From positions 159,803-223,802 of the forward strand of contig JBFIHA010000003.1 of assembly GCA_041602035.1 (NCBI GenBank): a DNA stretch of 64,000 nucleotides, given 5' to 3'. The translations under genes were made by a program, and so were the position numbers. The notes below the pieces were generated by a model, which worked only from the letters and a program-made list of their open reading frames with translations, was not told the origin of the DNA and ran no database searches. Shown here in pieces: positions 17,356 through 26,557 of the stretch. Each line of letters opens with the position of its first letter. The first letter of the stretch is position 1. The stretch comes from JAOTVV01 sp041602035. GTDB lineage: Bacteria > Gemmatimonadota > Gemmatimonadetes > Gemmatimonadales > GWC2-71-9.

Positions 17356-17922
17356 TCAACTGCCCGATGGCGCGGCCTCCGCAGGCGCGGCCGGCGCGCC
17401 GAACGGTGGAATCGAGTCGGGCGAAACGTCCAGAAGTTGGGCCACTCCCACCCGTGCGAGCATCGGCACCATGCCGAGCCACACCAGGTCACGGTCCTTG
17501 GCATAGAAGTAGTGGATCTGGCCCTGCCCGAAGACGGAGTGGACCGTTATGCCGGCGACATCGAACTGTGAATGGTGGCCGAAGCCGGTTCCCTCGCCGT
17601 CGACACCGGTCGCCATGCGCGCGAGCTCCGAGGCTGCCAGGTCAGCGCGCTCGTATCGGCTCACGTAGAGTGTGGTGCCCATCTCTTCCGGGCCGTAGGT
17701 GGCGACCCAGTTCTGCTCAGGTGTCACGTCCTTGCCGTGCATGCGCTCGAGCACGGCGGCGGCGTCCGGACCCGATGTGACCTTGGCGAGCGGGAATCCG
17801 TGGATCTCGTCGGGGACGGGCGTCTCGTCGGTGTCGGAACCGGCGCACGCGGCGCTGGCGAGGGACACCGCAGTTAGGGCGACGAGAACCGTGAGGGGCG
17901 TTCGGAATGATATGGTTGACAC
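17356..17922 (-). CDS. Secreted or lipoprotein-like protein of unknown function
   Basis: The 187-residue protein is read from GTG 17922, placed six bases after a good GGAGGAG site. Further upstream codons are open but unlikely. Residues 1-25 are a secretion signal ending SLASAACAGSD, so it is either a lipoprotein with an imperfect lipobox (SAAC) or a signal-peptidase I substrate. The mature part has short conserved-looking blocks: HGFPLAKVTSGPDAAAVLER, EEMGTTLYVSRYE and HYFYAKDRDLVWLGMVP. I do not recognise the family. No partner gene is obvious, since the neighbours are a convergent kinase and a divergent prenyltransferase. Confidence 0.65.
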   Translation of the reverse strand: MSTISFRTPLTVLVALTAVSLASAACAGSDTDETPVPDEIHGFPLAKVTSGPDAAAVLERMHGKDVTPEQNWVATYGPEEMGTTLYVSRYERADLAASELARMATGVDGEGTGFGHHSQFDVAGITVHSVFGQGQIHYFYAKDRDLVWLGMVPMLARVGVAQLLDVSPDSIPPFGAPAAPAEAAPSGS

Positions 17923-18092
17923 CGGAAACTCCTCCGTCGTGATCTGGGTCGATGGGCTCACCTAGGGCGGCGGACGCAACGTACCTGGCTGGCCGGAGGA
18001 ACAAAAGCCCACGACGGGAGTGCCGAGGGCGCTTGATCCGCGGCTGTCACCGGGGTATCTAATAGCTCAATCCTCCCAGTGAGAGTGTGACG

Positions 18093-18989
18093 ATGTCGGG
18101 TCTCAAGCCGTATGCCGGGATTTCCCGTGGACCATTTCTCCTTCTCCCGATCACGCTCGTAGCGTCCGGCGCAGCCGCTGCCGCCTATGCCGGACAGTTC
18201 AGCTGGCTCCACACCGCGGTGGGCCTCTTCGGGCTCGTGGCGCTCCACATTGCGGTGAACGTGTTCAACGAGTGGAGCGACATGGCGCGAACGGGGATCG
18301 ATCTCCACACGCAGCGAACACCGTTCTCTGGTGGCACCGGAACGCTGCCGTCCGGTGCACTCTCGACGCGTTCGGCGCTGCTGTACGGGATCGGGTGGGC
18401 GATCGTCGGACTCGCGATCGGTATTTGGTTCCTCACCCGCATCGGGTGGGCACTGTTGCCGATCATGATCGTGGGGGCGATCACGATTGTCTTCTATACG
18501 GACGTCCTTGCCAAGTTGGGCATCGGCGAGATCGCCGCGGGTCTGGGACTGGGCGCGTTGCCCGTGATCGGGATCGCGCTGGTTCAGGTGGGCGACATCC
18601 CGAACCCGGCGGTGGCCGCCGCCATTCCTGCCTTCTTCATGACGTTCAATCTCCTGCTCCTCAACGAGTTCCCGGACGTGGAGGCGGATCGGCAAGGGGG
18701 GCGTCGGCACCTGATCATCCTGTTCGGTCGACCGGCGGCAGCCAAGATCTATGCAGTTGCGGCCATCCTGACACCGGTGGCGATCGTCGTCGCCGTGGTG
18801 ATGGGCTACCTGCCGCCGTTCGCGCTGGCCGCGACACTGCCCTCGGTGTTTCTGTTGGTCAAGCCGCTGCAATGGGCGTTCGGCAATCCCGAGCAGCCGG
18901 TCCCGCTGCCGGCGATGGGTGCCAACGTCATCTGGAACCTCTCGACCAATACGCTGTTGGCGATTGCGCTGATCGTCGCGACGCTCTAG
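18093..18989 (+). CDS. UbiA-family prenyltransferase (MenA-like)
   Basis: The 298-residue polytopic membrane protein has eight or nine hydrophobic helices. It contains the two aspartate motifs of the UbiA superfamily: NVFNEWSDMARTGID near residue 55 and NEFPDVEADRQGGRRHL near residue 195, which bind the Mg-diphosphate of the prenyl donor. Such enzymes attach an isoprenoid tail to an aromatic acceptor. The NxxxD first motif and overall length fit the 1,4-dihydroxy-2-naphthoate (menaquinone) branch, but other acceptors are possible. The start is ATG 18093, with GAGAG seven bases upstream. GTG 18087 is an alternative. It is transcribed alone and ends before a hairpin terminator at 19017-19049. 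Confidence 0.8.
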   Translation: MSGLKPYAGISRGPFLLLPITLVASGAAAAAYAGQFSWLHTAVGLFGLVALHIAVNVFNEWSDMARTGIDLHTQRTPFSGGTGTLPSGALSTRSALLYGIGWAIVGLAIGIWFLTRIGWALLPIMIVGAITIVFYTDVLAKLGIGEIAAGLGLGALPVIGIALVQVGDIPNPAVAAAIPAFFMTFNLLLLNEFPDVEADRQGGRRHLIILFGRPAAAKIYAVAAILTPVAIVVAVVMGYLPPFALAATLPSVFLLVKPLQWAFGNPEQPVPLPAMGANVIWNLSTNTLLAIALIVATL

Positions 18990-19016
18990 AAGGGCGTGCG
19001 CCCGCAGCGTGACGAC

Positions 19017-19049
19017 GGCCCCGCGACCCACCGGAGGGATCGCGGGGCC
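19017..19049. terminator. Hairpin between convergent genes, likely terminator
   Basis: A perfect 10-base inverted repeat, GGCCCCGCGA at 19017-19026 and TCGCGGGGCC at 19040-19049, encloses a 13-base loop. It lies between the convergent ends of the prenyltransferase gene (18989) and the nine-gene minus-strand operon (19080). The T-run on either side is weak, so it may need Rho or act in both directions. Confidence 0.5.
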
Positions 19050-19079
19050 GCTTACTCGCCCGACGGTCGGCGGAATCGG

Positions 19080-22000
19080 CTAGCGCCGGTTCCGCGACAG
19101 CGCCTTGTAGTACTCCTCGACGAGTTGGCGATACGCCTCGGGTACGTCGTCGGATCCGGAGAGGAACAGCCGTTCCTGGTCCGACCCGGCCAACTCTCGC
19201 CGAAGCGAGAATTCGAACTCCTTCAGTCCGGCGATGATCTCCTGCTGAAGTCGCTCCAGTCCGCGGGGATCACCGAGGGCACCGCGATTCTGCAGTGTCC
19301 CAAGGCCACGGACGATTCGATCGAGCTGAGAAGCGTCAACATCTTCGTCCTCTAGTTCGCGGCGCAGCTCCGCCAGCTCGTTGCGCCGCCGACCAAGCTC
19401 TCCACGGAACTGCCTCATGTCGTCGGGTGAGATCTGTCCCGTCCCGCCGCCACGCGGCACACCCTGCGGTGCAGTCTGTTCTGCCTCGGACTGCTCGCCA
19501 CCCTGTCCCTCTGGGGGGTTCTGGCCCGGTTGTGGCGGCTCGGCACCCTGGCGCCCAGTCTCCTGCGGCTCGGTGGCGGTACGCAGCCGCTCATCCAAGG
19601 ACTCGAGGGCGTTGACCAGCTCACGGGCGCGGTCGAGCGACCGGCCGAGCCGCTGCTCTCGGGATTCTCCCACCGCGTCGAGGGCGTTTCGTACTCCCTC
19701 CTCCAAATTGTCCAGGTCGGTCCCGATCTGCTCCTCGAAGTTGCGCGCGTACTCTGTGGACCGGTCCTGTACGACGCCTCGAGAAAACAGGATCTTGTCG
19801 GCGAGACGCTGATCACGTGCCTCACGGGCGGTTTCGTTCAGACGGCGCGCGGCGTCGGGCTGCTCCTCCCGCATCGCTCTGGCGAGCTCGGTGAGCTGTG
19901 CCTCGAGGTCGCGCACTTCGTCGGCCATCTCGTCCTTGCGCTCGACGAGCCGCCGCACCTGCTCGTCGCGGGCGGGCCCCGCCTCCTCCAACCGATCGAC
20001 ATCACGGCGGACGTCTTGCTGCTGCTCGCTCAACCGCTCGGCGCGACGAAGCGCATCGCGGATCTCGTCCTCACGCCCAGCCGACCGACTCTGCTCCAGG
20101 CGGCGGCGTGCATCGCGCAGGTCGTCGAGGGCCGACTGTCCCCGCGCGGTCCCATCGGCATTTCGAGCGGCGGCGGCGCGGCGCATGGCCTCCGCTGCTT
20201 CCCGAAGACGTCGAGCGGTCTGCTCGAGATCGGGTCGCGACTGGTCGCGGGAGAGACGCTCCAGACGTCGAGCGGCCTCTTCGGTCTCCTCCGCCAGTCG
20301 CCGCTGTGCTACCGAGCCGCCGCTGCCGCCCTGATTCTGCATTTGCGCCCGCATTCGCTCGTTTTCCTGCTGCTGCCGCCGCGCCAGCTCCCGGAGCTTC
20401 TCGAGGATCTCGTCGACCTGCTGGCTCGTCTCTCGGCGCTCGCCGCGGTCCACCTGCTCGTACTGGTTGCGCAACTTGTCCATTTCGAGGTCGAACAAGT
20501 CGGCCAGGTCGTCGGCGCTCGCCGACTGCCCGCCACCACCCTGTTGGTTCCCGCCTCGCGTCACTTCCCGTTCTCGAAACGCGGCCTCCGCACGCTGGAG
20601 GAATTGGAGTGCGCGCTGCTCCGGCGAGAGCGCATCCTGGGGGCGGCGTTGGCCCAGCTGCTCCTCGGCCTCCTGCATCGCGACGACGGCGTTCGGCAAG
20701 GCCTCCGCCACCGCGCGAAATGTGGAGTCGAGTTGCACCACCCGCCGGCTCTCCATTCGGTCCACCAGGGTTTGGACCTCTTCCCGGAGGCGGCCCTGCG
20801 CCAGCGCCAACGTCGCAAGGTTCTCGCGAACCTCGTCGGTGGGCAGTTGGGTAGAGTCCCGCACGATCTTGAACGTCGCGGCCACGATCTGCCGCTGTCG
20901 GGATGAGAGCTCGCCCACTTCGCCACCACTGCCTGCGCCACCCTCGCCTCCCTGCGCCTCTGCCTGACGGTAGCGGCGGTCAAACGGGCGGATTTCCAGG
21001 AAGTAGATATCGGTCGTGGCGGTCTGCGTGCCGTCGACGCGGTTGGCGTCGGTCGCTCGCGCGTAGTACGACAGGAAGTCGCCTGGCTCGAGGTCGATCT
21101 CTTCGAGGTAGAACGTGTGCCCGGCGGTGAGCTGAGGCGGCGTGCGCGTGCCGCGGTACAGCGTGACGCCCTGCTCCTGCTCTCCGTTCACCGAGTAGCG
21201 CAACTCCACCCTACCGACACCGTAGTCGTCCTCGGCCGCGACCTCGACGAACACCTCATCGATGCTGGTGACGGAGATGTCCCGGCCAGGGGCCGTGAAC
21301 CGCAGCGTCGGTGGCTGGTCGACCAGGACGTCGATGTAGTAGTCAGGGGACCCAACGACCGGTGTCCTGCCCTCACCCTGGAGGAGGACACGGTAACTGC
21401 CGGTGCGCTCGATCCGCAGCGTACCGATGAGCCCGTCGGGTCCGGTAGCGAGCGCGACCGTGTCGCGCTCATCGATCACCAGGGCACCGCTCATGACGGG
21501 CATGGTTGGGATCACCGTGAGGGTCACCTCGGTCCCCGTGATCGCCGCGATATCGCCGCCGTCTTCCTCGGTCCGCTCGCTCAACCCCGTGTAGGCCGGG
21601 AAGCGATACAGGAGGTCGATGCGATCGACGTACGGGAGATCGACCACGTCGATCCGATGGATCGCGGAGCGGACGCCCCCGGCCTCGACGAGGTACTCGG
21701 TGACGGAATCGATGTTGAACGCGAGGAAATCGAAGCTCCCGCTCTCGTCATCCGCCGTCATGGGCCAGCGATCCCAGTCGGTCGAGCCTCCGCGCCGCAG
21801 CGCGATCTCCACCCGATCCGCGGTGAAATTCTCGAGCTCGGCCGTGATCTTGAGATCTGCGCCGCGGGCCAGCACCGTGTCGCCCGGGTGCACCGCGATG
21901 GCGTACGGGCTGTCTCCGTCTCCGGTGGACCAGGGCGTGAGGAGAAACGGGGCACTGTGGGCCACGAAGCCCGGTTGCAGCAGAAAGAGCGCTGCGCTCA

Positions 22001-22526
22001 GCGCCGTGACGCCGCCGAGCGCGCCCGAGAGGCGCTTCAAGCGCGGTCGCTCGATGCGCCTTCCATAGTCGATGCCGGCACACTCCTCGACCGCGCGTTC
22101 GACCAGCCGCTCGACCAGGCGACGGGAAGCCGCCAAGTGTTCGACTCGGCCGGGATCTCCGCCGAACTCCACCGCGCCGAGCACCAATCCTCGGAGCGAG
22201 GGCTCGTGTTCTTCCAGGTACAGCGCCACCTGCTCGTCGGACACCCGGCGGGTGAGTGGCACGATGAGAAACCGGACGGCGAGTGCGGCGATCGACCCGT
22301 AGGCGATCACGCGGAACAGGGTGATAGCCATACCGCTGAATCGGAAGTAATCGAGGCCGTACGCGCTGAAGAGGAACACCGCGAGCCCGGCACCGGTCGT
22401 GATGGCGAGTCCGTGGAGGGCTACACGCAGTCGCCAGCGAGCGCGCACCGACCGGACGATCGCCGAGAGCGTTTCGGGGCGACGTTTGGTGGATGGTGAC
22501 GACGAGAACAGTGAGAGCATCGTCAT
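19080..22526 (-). CDS. DUF4175-type large membrane and coiled-coil protein
   Basis: The 1148-residue protein is the last gene of the nine-gene operon, six bases after the BatA-like gene. Two hydrophobic helices lie at about 38-60 and 68-90, and a third near 170-190 precedes a long soluble part. Residues 200-500 look like beta-rich Ig-like material (LYRGTRTPPQLTAGHTFYLE). Residues 530-1140 are highly charged, Q/E/R-rich helical segments with heptad character, interrupted by a P/G/Q-rich linker around 995-1030. This matches the DUF4175 architecture often seen beside MoxR and vWA genes. It is probably a periplasmic scaffold anchored in the inner membrane. ATG 22526 and ATG 22520 are both possible starts, since GAGG sits before them. 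Confidence 0.7.
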   Translation of the reverse strand: MTMLSLFSSSPSTKRRPETLSAIVRSVRARWRLRVALHGLAITTGAGLAVFLFSAYGLDYFRFSGMAITLFRVIAYGSIAALAVRFLIVPLTRRVSDEQVALYLEEHEPSLRGLVLGAVEFGGDPGRVEHLAASRRLVERLVERAVEECAGIDYGRRIERPRLKRLSGALGGVTALSAALFLLQPGFVAHSAPFLLTPWSTGDGDSPYAIAVHPGDTVLARGADLKITAELENFTADRVEIALRRGGSTDWDRWPMTADDESGSFDFLAFNIDSVTEYLVEAGGVRSAIHRIDVVDLPYVDRIDLLYRFPAYTGLSERTEEDGGDIAAITGTEVTLTVIPTMPVMSGALVIDERDTVALATGPDGLIGTLRIERTGSYRVLLQGEGRTPVVGSPDYYIDVLVDQPPTLRFTAPGRDISVTSIDEVFVEVAAEDDYGVGRVELRYSVNGEQEQGVTLYRGTRTPPQLTAGHTFYLEEIDLEPGDFLSYYARATDANRVDGTQTATTDIYFLEIRPFDRRYRQAEAQGGEGGAGSGGEVGELSSRQRQIVAATFKIVRDSTQLPTDEVRENLATLALAQGRLREEVQTLVDRMESRRVVQLDSTFRAVAEALPNAVVAMQEAEEQLGQRRPQDALSPEQRALQFLQRAEAAFREREVTRGGNQQGGGGQSASADDLADLFDLEMDKLRNQYEQVDRGERRETSQQVDEILEKLRELARRQQQENERMRAQMQNQGGSGGSVAQRRLAEETEEAARRLERLSRDQSRPDLEQTARRLREAAEAMRRAAAARNADGTARGQSALDDLRDARRRLEQSRSAGREDEIRDALRRAERLSEQQQDVRRDVDRLEEAGPARDEQVRRLVERKDEMADEVRDLEAQLTELARAMREEQPDAARRLNETAREARDQRLADKILFSRGVVQDRSTEYARNFEEQIGTDLDNLEEGVRNALDAVGESREQRLGRSLDRARELVNALESLDERLRTATEPQETGRQGAEPPQPGQNPPEGQGGEQSEAEQTAPQGVPRGGGTGQISPDDMRQFRGELGRRRNELAELRRELEDEDVDASQLDRIVRGLGTLQNRGALGDPRGLERLQQEIIAGLKEFEFSLRRELAGSDQERLFLSGSDDVPEAYRQLVEEYYKALSRNRR

Positions 22527-22532
22527 ACCTCG

Positions 22533-24632
22533 TCAGCTCGCGAGACGGGAGAGTCGGCTCGCCACGCCGGTCTCCGCCAGGAGGAGGAGCAGGGCCGCTC
22601 CTAGAAGGTACCACCAGAGGCCCTGTCGACGTTCCCTCTCCACCGGGGTCAGCGTGGCGGCCAGGCTGGCGGCGCGGTCGGTCGCCGTCCCGCGCGGCGC
22701 GATGGCGCCGAGTAGCTGCTCGGGATCCAACTGTTCGAGATCGGCCTCCGCCACGTCCGGATTGACCGCCAGCACCGCGGTCTCCCCATCGCTCCCTCCC
22801 GTCAGCGGTCGCACCACGTAGAACCCGCTTTCGGTGAGTGGTACGGGTCGCTCGACCTCCGACGGCCGAATCACGGTGCGCTCGCCGGACGGGCTCTCCG
22901 CGACGAGGTCGGATTCGGGCTCCACCTGCCGTATCGGGCCCCATGACCGATCGGTCAGCTGGGTCCCAATGTCGACGACCTGCCCCGCGAGGTGGGATGC
23001 CGGGCGGGGGCGGTACCGTGCCAGATGCCAGGCAGTCTGATGGACGAAGGGCAAAAAGACGGGTTGCACGGGCAAATCGTTCCACTGGTTTGTCACATCG
23101 GTCGTCCACACCATGGCCCGCCCATCCTCAACGGGCACCTCGACCAGCGCCGGCGCGCCGTCGTCGAAGCGAGCCAGGACCGTCGCGTCGACCGGGGCCT
23201 CGTATGACCGGTAGCGGAAGAACCGTGCGGCCGAGAAGTCTCCGCTTCGAGGGGCACCGAACGGTTCGAAGACGGAATGGCTGTAGTCGAGGACGCTGAC
23301 GGAGCCGCCGCGGCTACCCGGTAGATCGATGATCCGCCCCGAGACGGTTCCGAGCGATCGCGCCGTCTCGCTGGTCCACAGCCCGTCGCCGCCCCGCGGT
23401 CCGAGGATCACCAGGAGCCCGCCACCGTCACGCAGGAAGCGGTCCAGTGCGCGGCCGACGGCGCCCCGAGGGTAGGGTGCATCGAACAGCACCACCATGC
23501 CGATATCGTCGAGGTCGGTGGCGGTAAGCTGGGTCGCCGACCGCACGCGCACCTCGAACGCGGGATCGGAGCCGAGCGCGAGTGCCTGCCGTAGGTAGAG
23601 GAGGTCACCAGCCGTTGCCGCCGGATGGCGCACGACGACAATGGGAACCGCTCGTGGAGGCGAGACGGTGAAGCGGAACACATCATCCTCAGGGAGGGCG
23701 TCAGGGCTGAGACGGACCGTGCCTCGGGTGGGTCGGTCTGGCAGCGGTGCCGGATCGAATCGTACGGTTTCGGCGCCGCCTGCCGGAAGGTCCACGGTGC
23801 GCTGCTGCACGGCCTGCCCTTCGATTTCCAGCCGCACGGTTCGACCGTTCGACGCCAGCGGGCCGGGGTTCACAATCCGGGCGGACAGGGTGAGGCGGGG
23901 ACGGGTGGCGTCTCGTGTCTGATCGAACAGAACGCCCGCGACGGCGGCGTTCTCGGCGTGGGCCATCCCGACGTTTACGGGCGTGATCTCGGTGCCGTCA
24001 GGCAGACGCACGTCCACCTGACCGTCCCAGCCGTGCCGCTGGAAGTCGGTGATCAACACGGTCTCCCGGCGCGGCAGGTCGGACGCGTCGAGGATGTCAC
24101 GTGCGAGCTCGAGGGCCGGACCGAACCGAGTGCCGGAAGACGACGGGCGGGCGCGATCGACGATCGCGTGCAAGGCTGTGGGATCGGCCGTCGGCAGATT
24201 CGCCGCCTCGGCGCGGTCGGTGAACAGGACGAGTGTCGCCCGGTCGTCGGGCGCGAGTCCGTCGATCGTCCGATGGGCCGCCGCGGTGGCCTCCGCCCAA
24301 CGATCGCCGTACCCCATACTGTACGAGCGGTCGAGCAGCACGACGACCTCGCGGGCGGTGCCGAGTGCCGCAAGCCCGATGGTTCCCCGGTTCCACAACG
24401 GACGGGCAAAGGCCGCTACCACCAGCGCGATGGCCGCCACGCGCAGCAACAAGAGTGGCCAGTGACGGATGCGCTGCCGGCGCACCGTACGGAACGGTAC
24501 CCGCCGGAGGAACATCAACGACGGGAAGCGCACCGTCTCGCGCCGCTCTCGGTGGGTGAGGTGCACGAGAATGGGGATCGCGATCGCCAACGTGCCGGCC
24601 AGGAACAACGGGGCGAGGAACATGACGCTCAT
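22533..24632 (-). CDS. BatA-like N-terminal plus vWA membrane protein
   Basis: The 699-residue protein begins at ATG 24632, overlapping the DUF58 stop by one base (TGATG). Residues 5-22 and 60-80 are membrane helices separated by the ILVHLTHRERRETVRFPSLM block typical of the aerotolerance regulator (BatA) N-terminus. A von Willebrand A domain follows near residue 95 with the MIDAS motif LLDRSYSMG (DxSxS). The middle resembles a glutamine-amidotransferase-like fold (VVLFDAPYPRGAVGRALDRF). A last helix (LWWYLLGAALLLLLAE) lies at the C-terminus. It is the membrane partner expected for the MoxR-DUF58 pair just upstream and probably binds metal-dependent ligands in the periplasm. Confidence 0.85.
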   Translation of the reverse strand: MSVMFLAPLFLAGTLAIAIPILVHLTHRERRETVRFPSLMFLRRVPFRTVRRQRIRHWPLLLLRVAAIALVVAAFARPLWNRGTIGLAALGTAREVVVLLDRSYSMGYGDRWAEATAAAHRTIDGLAPDDRATLVLFTDRAEAANLPTADPTALHAIVDRARPSSSGTRFGPALELARDILDASDLPRRETVLITDFQRHGWDGQVDVRLPDGTEITPVNVGMAHAENAAVAGVLFDQTRDATRPRLTLSARIVNPGPLASNGRTVRLEIEGQAVQQRTVDLPAGGAETVRFDPAPLPDRPTRGTVRLSPDALPEDDVFRFTVSPPRAVPIVVVRHPAATAGDLLYLRQALALGSDPAFEVRVRSATQLTATDLDDIGMVVLFDAPYPRGAVGRALDRFLRDGGGLLVILGPRGGDGLWTSETARSLGTVSGRIIDLPGSRGGSVSVLDYSHSVFEPFGAPRSGDFSAARFFRYRSYEAPVDATVLARFDDGAPALVEVPVEDGRAMVWTTDVTNQWNDLPVQPVFLPFVHQTAWHLARYRPRPASHLAGQVVDIGTQLTDRSWGPIRQVEPESDLVAESPSGERTVIRPSEVERPVPLTESGFYVVRPLTGGSDGETAVLAVNPDVAEADLEQLDPEQLLGAIAPRGTATDRAASLAATLTPVERERRQGLWWYLLGAALLLLLAETGVASRLSRLAS

Positions 24633-25522
24633 CAGCGGACCCGTCGGAGGCGCTCGCGCCGCGACAGATAGTCGAACAGCACGTGGTCGAGCGGTTTCGC
24701 GATGTCCACCTGGCAGTAGTCGATCTGACTCCGGTTCATGCGCTCGGTGAGCGTGCCGAGGTGGCCGCGCAGGAGCATGCGGTACTCCTCGCGGAGCGTT
24801 TCGGGAACCACCGGGATGCGTTCGGCTGTTTCGAGGTCTTCGAACGGGGCCGCTGCGTCGAACGGAAACTCGATCTCCGTCGGATCGAGCAGATGGAACA
24901 CGATGACGTCGTTACCTTTGTGCCGCAGGCGGTCGAGCGCGCGCATGATCGTGTCGGGCTCCTCGTACAGGTCGGAGATGAGCACGAGGAGGCTGCGGCG
25001 GCGTACGCTCTCCGCCACCTTGAGGAGCGGAGCCTCGAAACTGCCGGGGCCACGCGCCTCGATCCGGTCGAGCGTGTGCAGCACGATCTCGAGATGCTTG
25101 GCGGAGCTCGGGACGTACTCCTCGATGGTCTCGGCGAACGTGATGATGCCGACTCGGTCGCGCTGCCGCCGGGAAAAGTAGCTGAGACACGCTGCCAGGT
25201 ACCGGCCATAGTCCAACTTGGTGATGCCGCCGCTGCCGTACGCCATGGAGCTCGACACGTCGAACAGTACCAGGAAGTTCGCGTTGGTGTCGGCCTCGAA
25301 CTCCTTCACGTAGAACCGATCGGTACGTCCGAAGACGCGCCAGTCGACTCGACGAATGTCGTCGCCCGGCATGTACGGTCGATGCTCCGCAAAGTCCACC
25401 GAGAGCCCGAAATACGGGGAGTGGTGCAGGCCGTTGATGAAGCCGTCTACCACGGTTCGGGCCAGGAGCTCCAAGTTGGAGATCCGCCCCAGTACGTGCG
25501 GGTCGAGAAATCGAGTGGTCAC
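24632..25522 (-). CDS. DUF58 (vWA-like) protein
   Basis: The 296-residue soluble protein starts at GTG 25522, overlapping the MoxR stop by four bases (GTGA). It contains the DUF58 signature RPYMPGDDIRRVDWRVFGRT at residues 48-67 and a vWA-like core with the MIDAS motif VLFDVSSSMAYG near residue 86, VGIITFAETIEEYVP and a following VLISDLYEEPDT. DUF58 proteins pair with MoxR AAA+ ATPases, which are thought to act as chaperones that load or remodel vWA proteins. The immediate MoxR-DUF58-BatA order here is the canonical core of such systems. Confidence 0.9.
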   Translation of the reverse strand: MTTRFLDPHVLGRISNLELLARTVVDGFINGLHHSPYFGLSVDFAEHRPYMPGDDIRRVDWRVFGRTDRFYVKEFEADTNANFLVLFDVSSSMAYGSGGITKLDYGRYLAACLSYFSRRQRDRVGIITFAETIEEYVPSSAKHLEIVLHTLDRIEARGPGSFEAPLLKVAESVRRRSLLVLISDLYEEPDTIMRALDRLRHKGNDVIVFHLLDPTEIEFPFDAAAPFEDLETAERIPVVPETLREEYRMLLRGHLGTLTERMNRSQIDYCQVDIAKPLDHVLFDYLSRRERLRRVR

Positions 25523-26547
25523 ATCCCCGACTTTGGCTCGGGCACCGCTTCCAGCAGCCGGTCGATCAGATGATCCGTCGAGATCCGCTCCGACTCTGCA
25601 TGGAAGTTCTTGAGGATGCGATGGCGCAGCACGGGATGCGCCAACGAGCGAATGTCATCAAACGTGACGTGCACGCGCCCGTCCATCAGGGCGCGGGCCT
25701 TGGCGCCCAGCACCAAATACTGCGCTGCCCGCACGCTCGCCCCGTAGGAGACCCACTTCTCGATGAAGTCGAGCGTCCCATTGGGGTTGGGTCGGGTGGT
25801 ACGGACCAGGTTCACGGTGTACCGGAGCACGGCATCGGGCACCGGGACCCGGCGCACCAGTTCTTGGAACGCAACGATGTCGCGACCCGTGATGGCATGC
25901 TCGAACTGATGATCCTGCACGCCGGTGGTGCTGCGCACGACCTCCAGCTCCTCCTCCTCCGGGGAGTAGTCGATGATGATGTTGAACATGAACCGGTCGA
26001 GCTGTGCCTCGGGCAGCGGATAGGTGCCTTCCAGCTCGATCGGGTTCTGGGTCGCAAAGACGAAGAACGGTTCTTCCAGGTCGTACGTCCGTCCCTGCAC
26101 GGTGACACGATGCTCCTGCATCGCTTCGAGCAGGGCGGCTTGTGTCTTGGGCGGGGTCCGGTTGATCTCATCAGCGAGCACGATGTTCGCGAAAATCGGT
26201 CCCGGCATGAACACCATCCGCCGCTGCCCCGTGTCGGGATCCTCCTGGACCAGGTCGGTGCCCGTGATGTCCGACGGCATCAGGTCCGGCGTGAACTGGA
26301 TGCGCGAGAACTCGAGATCGAGCACCTCGGCGAACGTACGGATCAAGAGGGTTTTGGCGAGTCCGGGTACCCCGATGATGAGGCTGTTTCCGCCGACGAA
26401 GAGCGACAGCAGGACTTGCTCGACGACCTCATCCTGGCCGACGATGAGCTTCTTGAGCTCGCTCACGACCCGGTCTCGTCCGGCACGGAGGCGATCGGCG
26501 AGGGCGAGGTCGTCGGCGGATTCCAGGGCTATGGGTTGGGTGGTCAT
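25519..26547 (-). CDS. MoxR-family AAA+ ATPase
   Basis: The 342-residue ATPase has Walker A GVPGLAKTLL near residue 60, a Walker B region with NIVLADEINRTPPKTQAALLE, sensor 1 FVFATQNPIE and the arginine-rich lid domain at the C-terminus (LVLGAKARALMDGRVHVTFDD). These are MoxR hallmarks. MoxR proteins hydrolyse ATP to mature or regulate partner complexes, usually together with vWA/DUF58 proteins, which are encoded directly downstream. It starts 10 bases after the DUF4159 gene and shares four bases with the DUF58 gene, so the operon structure is firm. Confidence 0.95.
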   Translation of the reverse strand: MTTQPIALESADDLALADRLRAGRDRVVSELKKLIVGQDEVVEQVLLSLFVGGNSLIIGVPGLAKTLLIRTFAEVLDLEFSRIQFTPDLMPSDITGTDLVQEDPDTGQRRMVFMPGPIFANIVLADEINRTPPKTQAALLEAMQEHRVTVQGRTYDLEEPFFVFATQNPIELEGTYPLPEAQLDRFMFNIIIDYSPEEEELEVVRSTTGVQDHQFEHAITGRDIVAFQELVRRVPVPDAVLRYTVNLVRTTRPNPNGTLDFIEKWVSYGASVRAAQYLVLGAKARALMDGRVHVTFDDIRSLAHPVLRHRILKNFHAESERISTDHLIDRLLEAVPEPKSGM

Positions 26548-26557
26548 GACGCTCCAG

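Noticed and set aside
17958..19031. A 357-residue minus-strand frame opposite the prenyltransferase gene
   Set aside because: It is R/H/D-rich, without structure, and it would also span the terminator at 19017.
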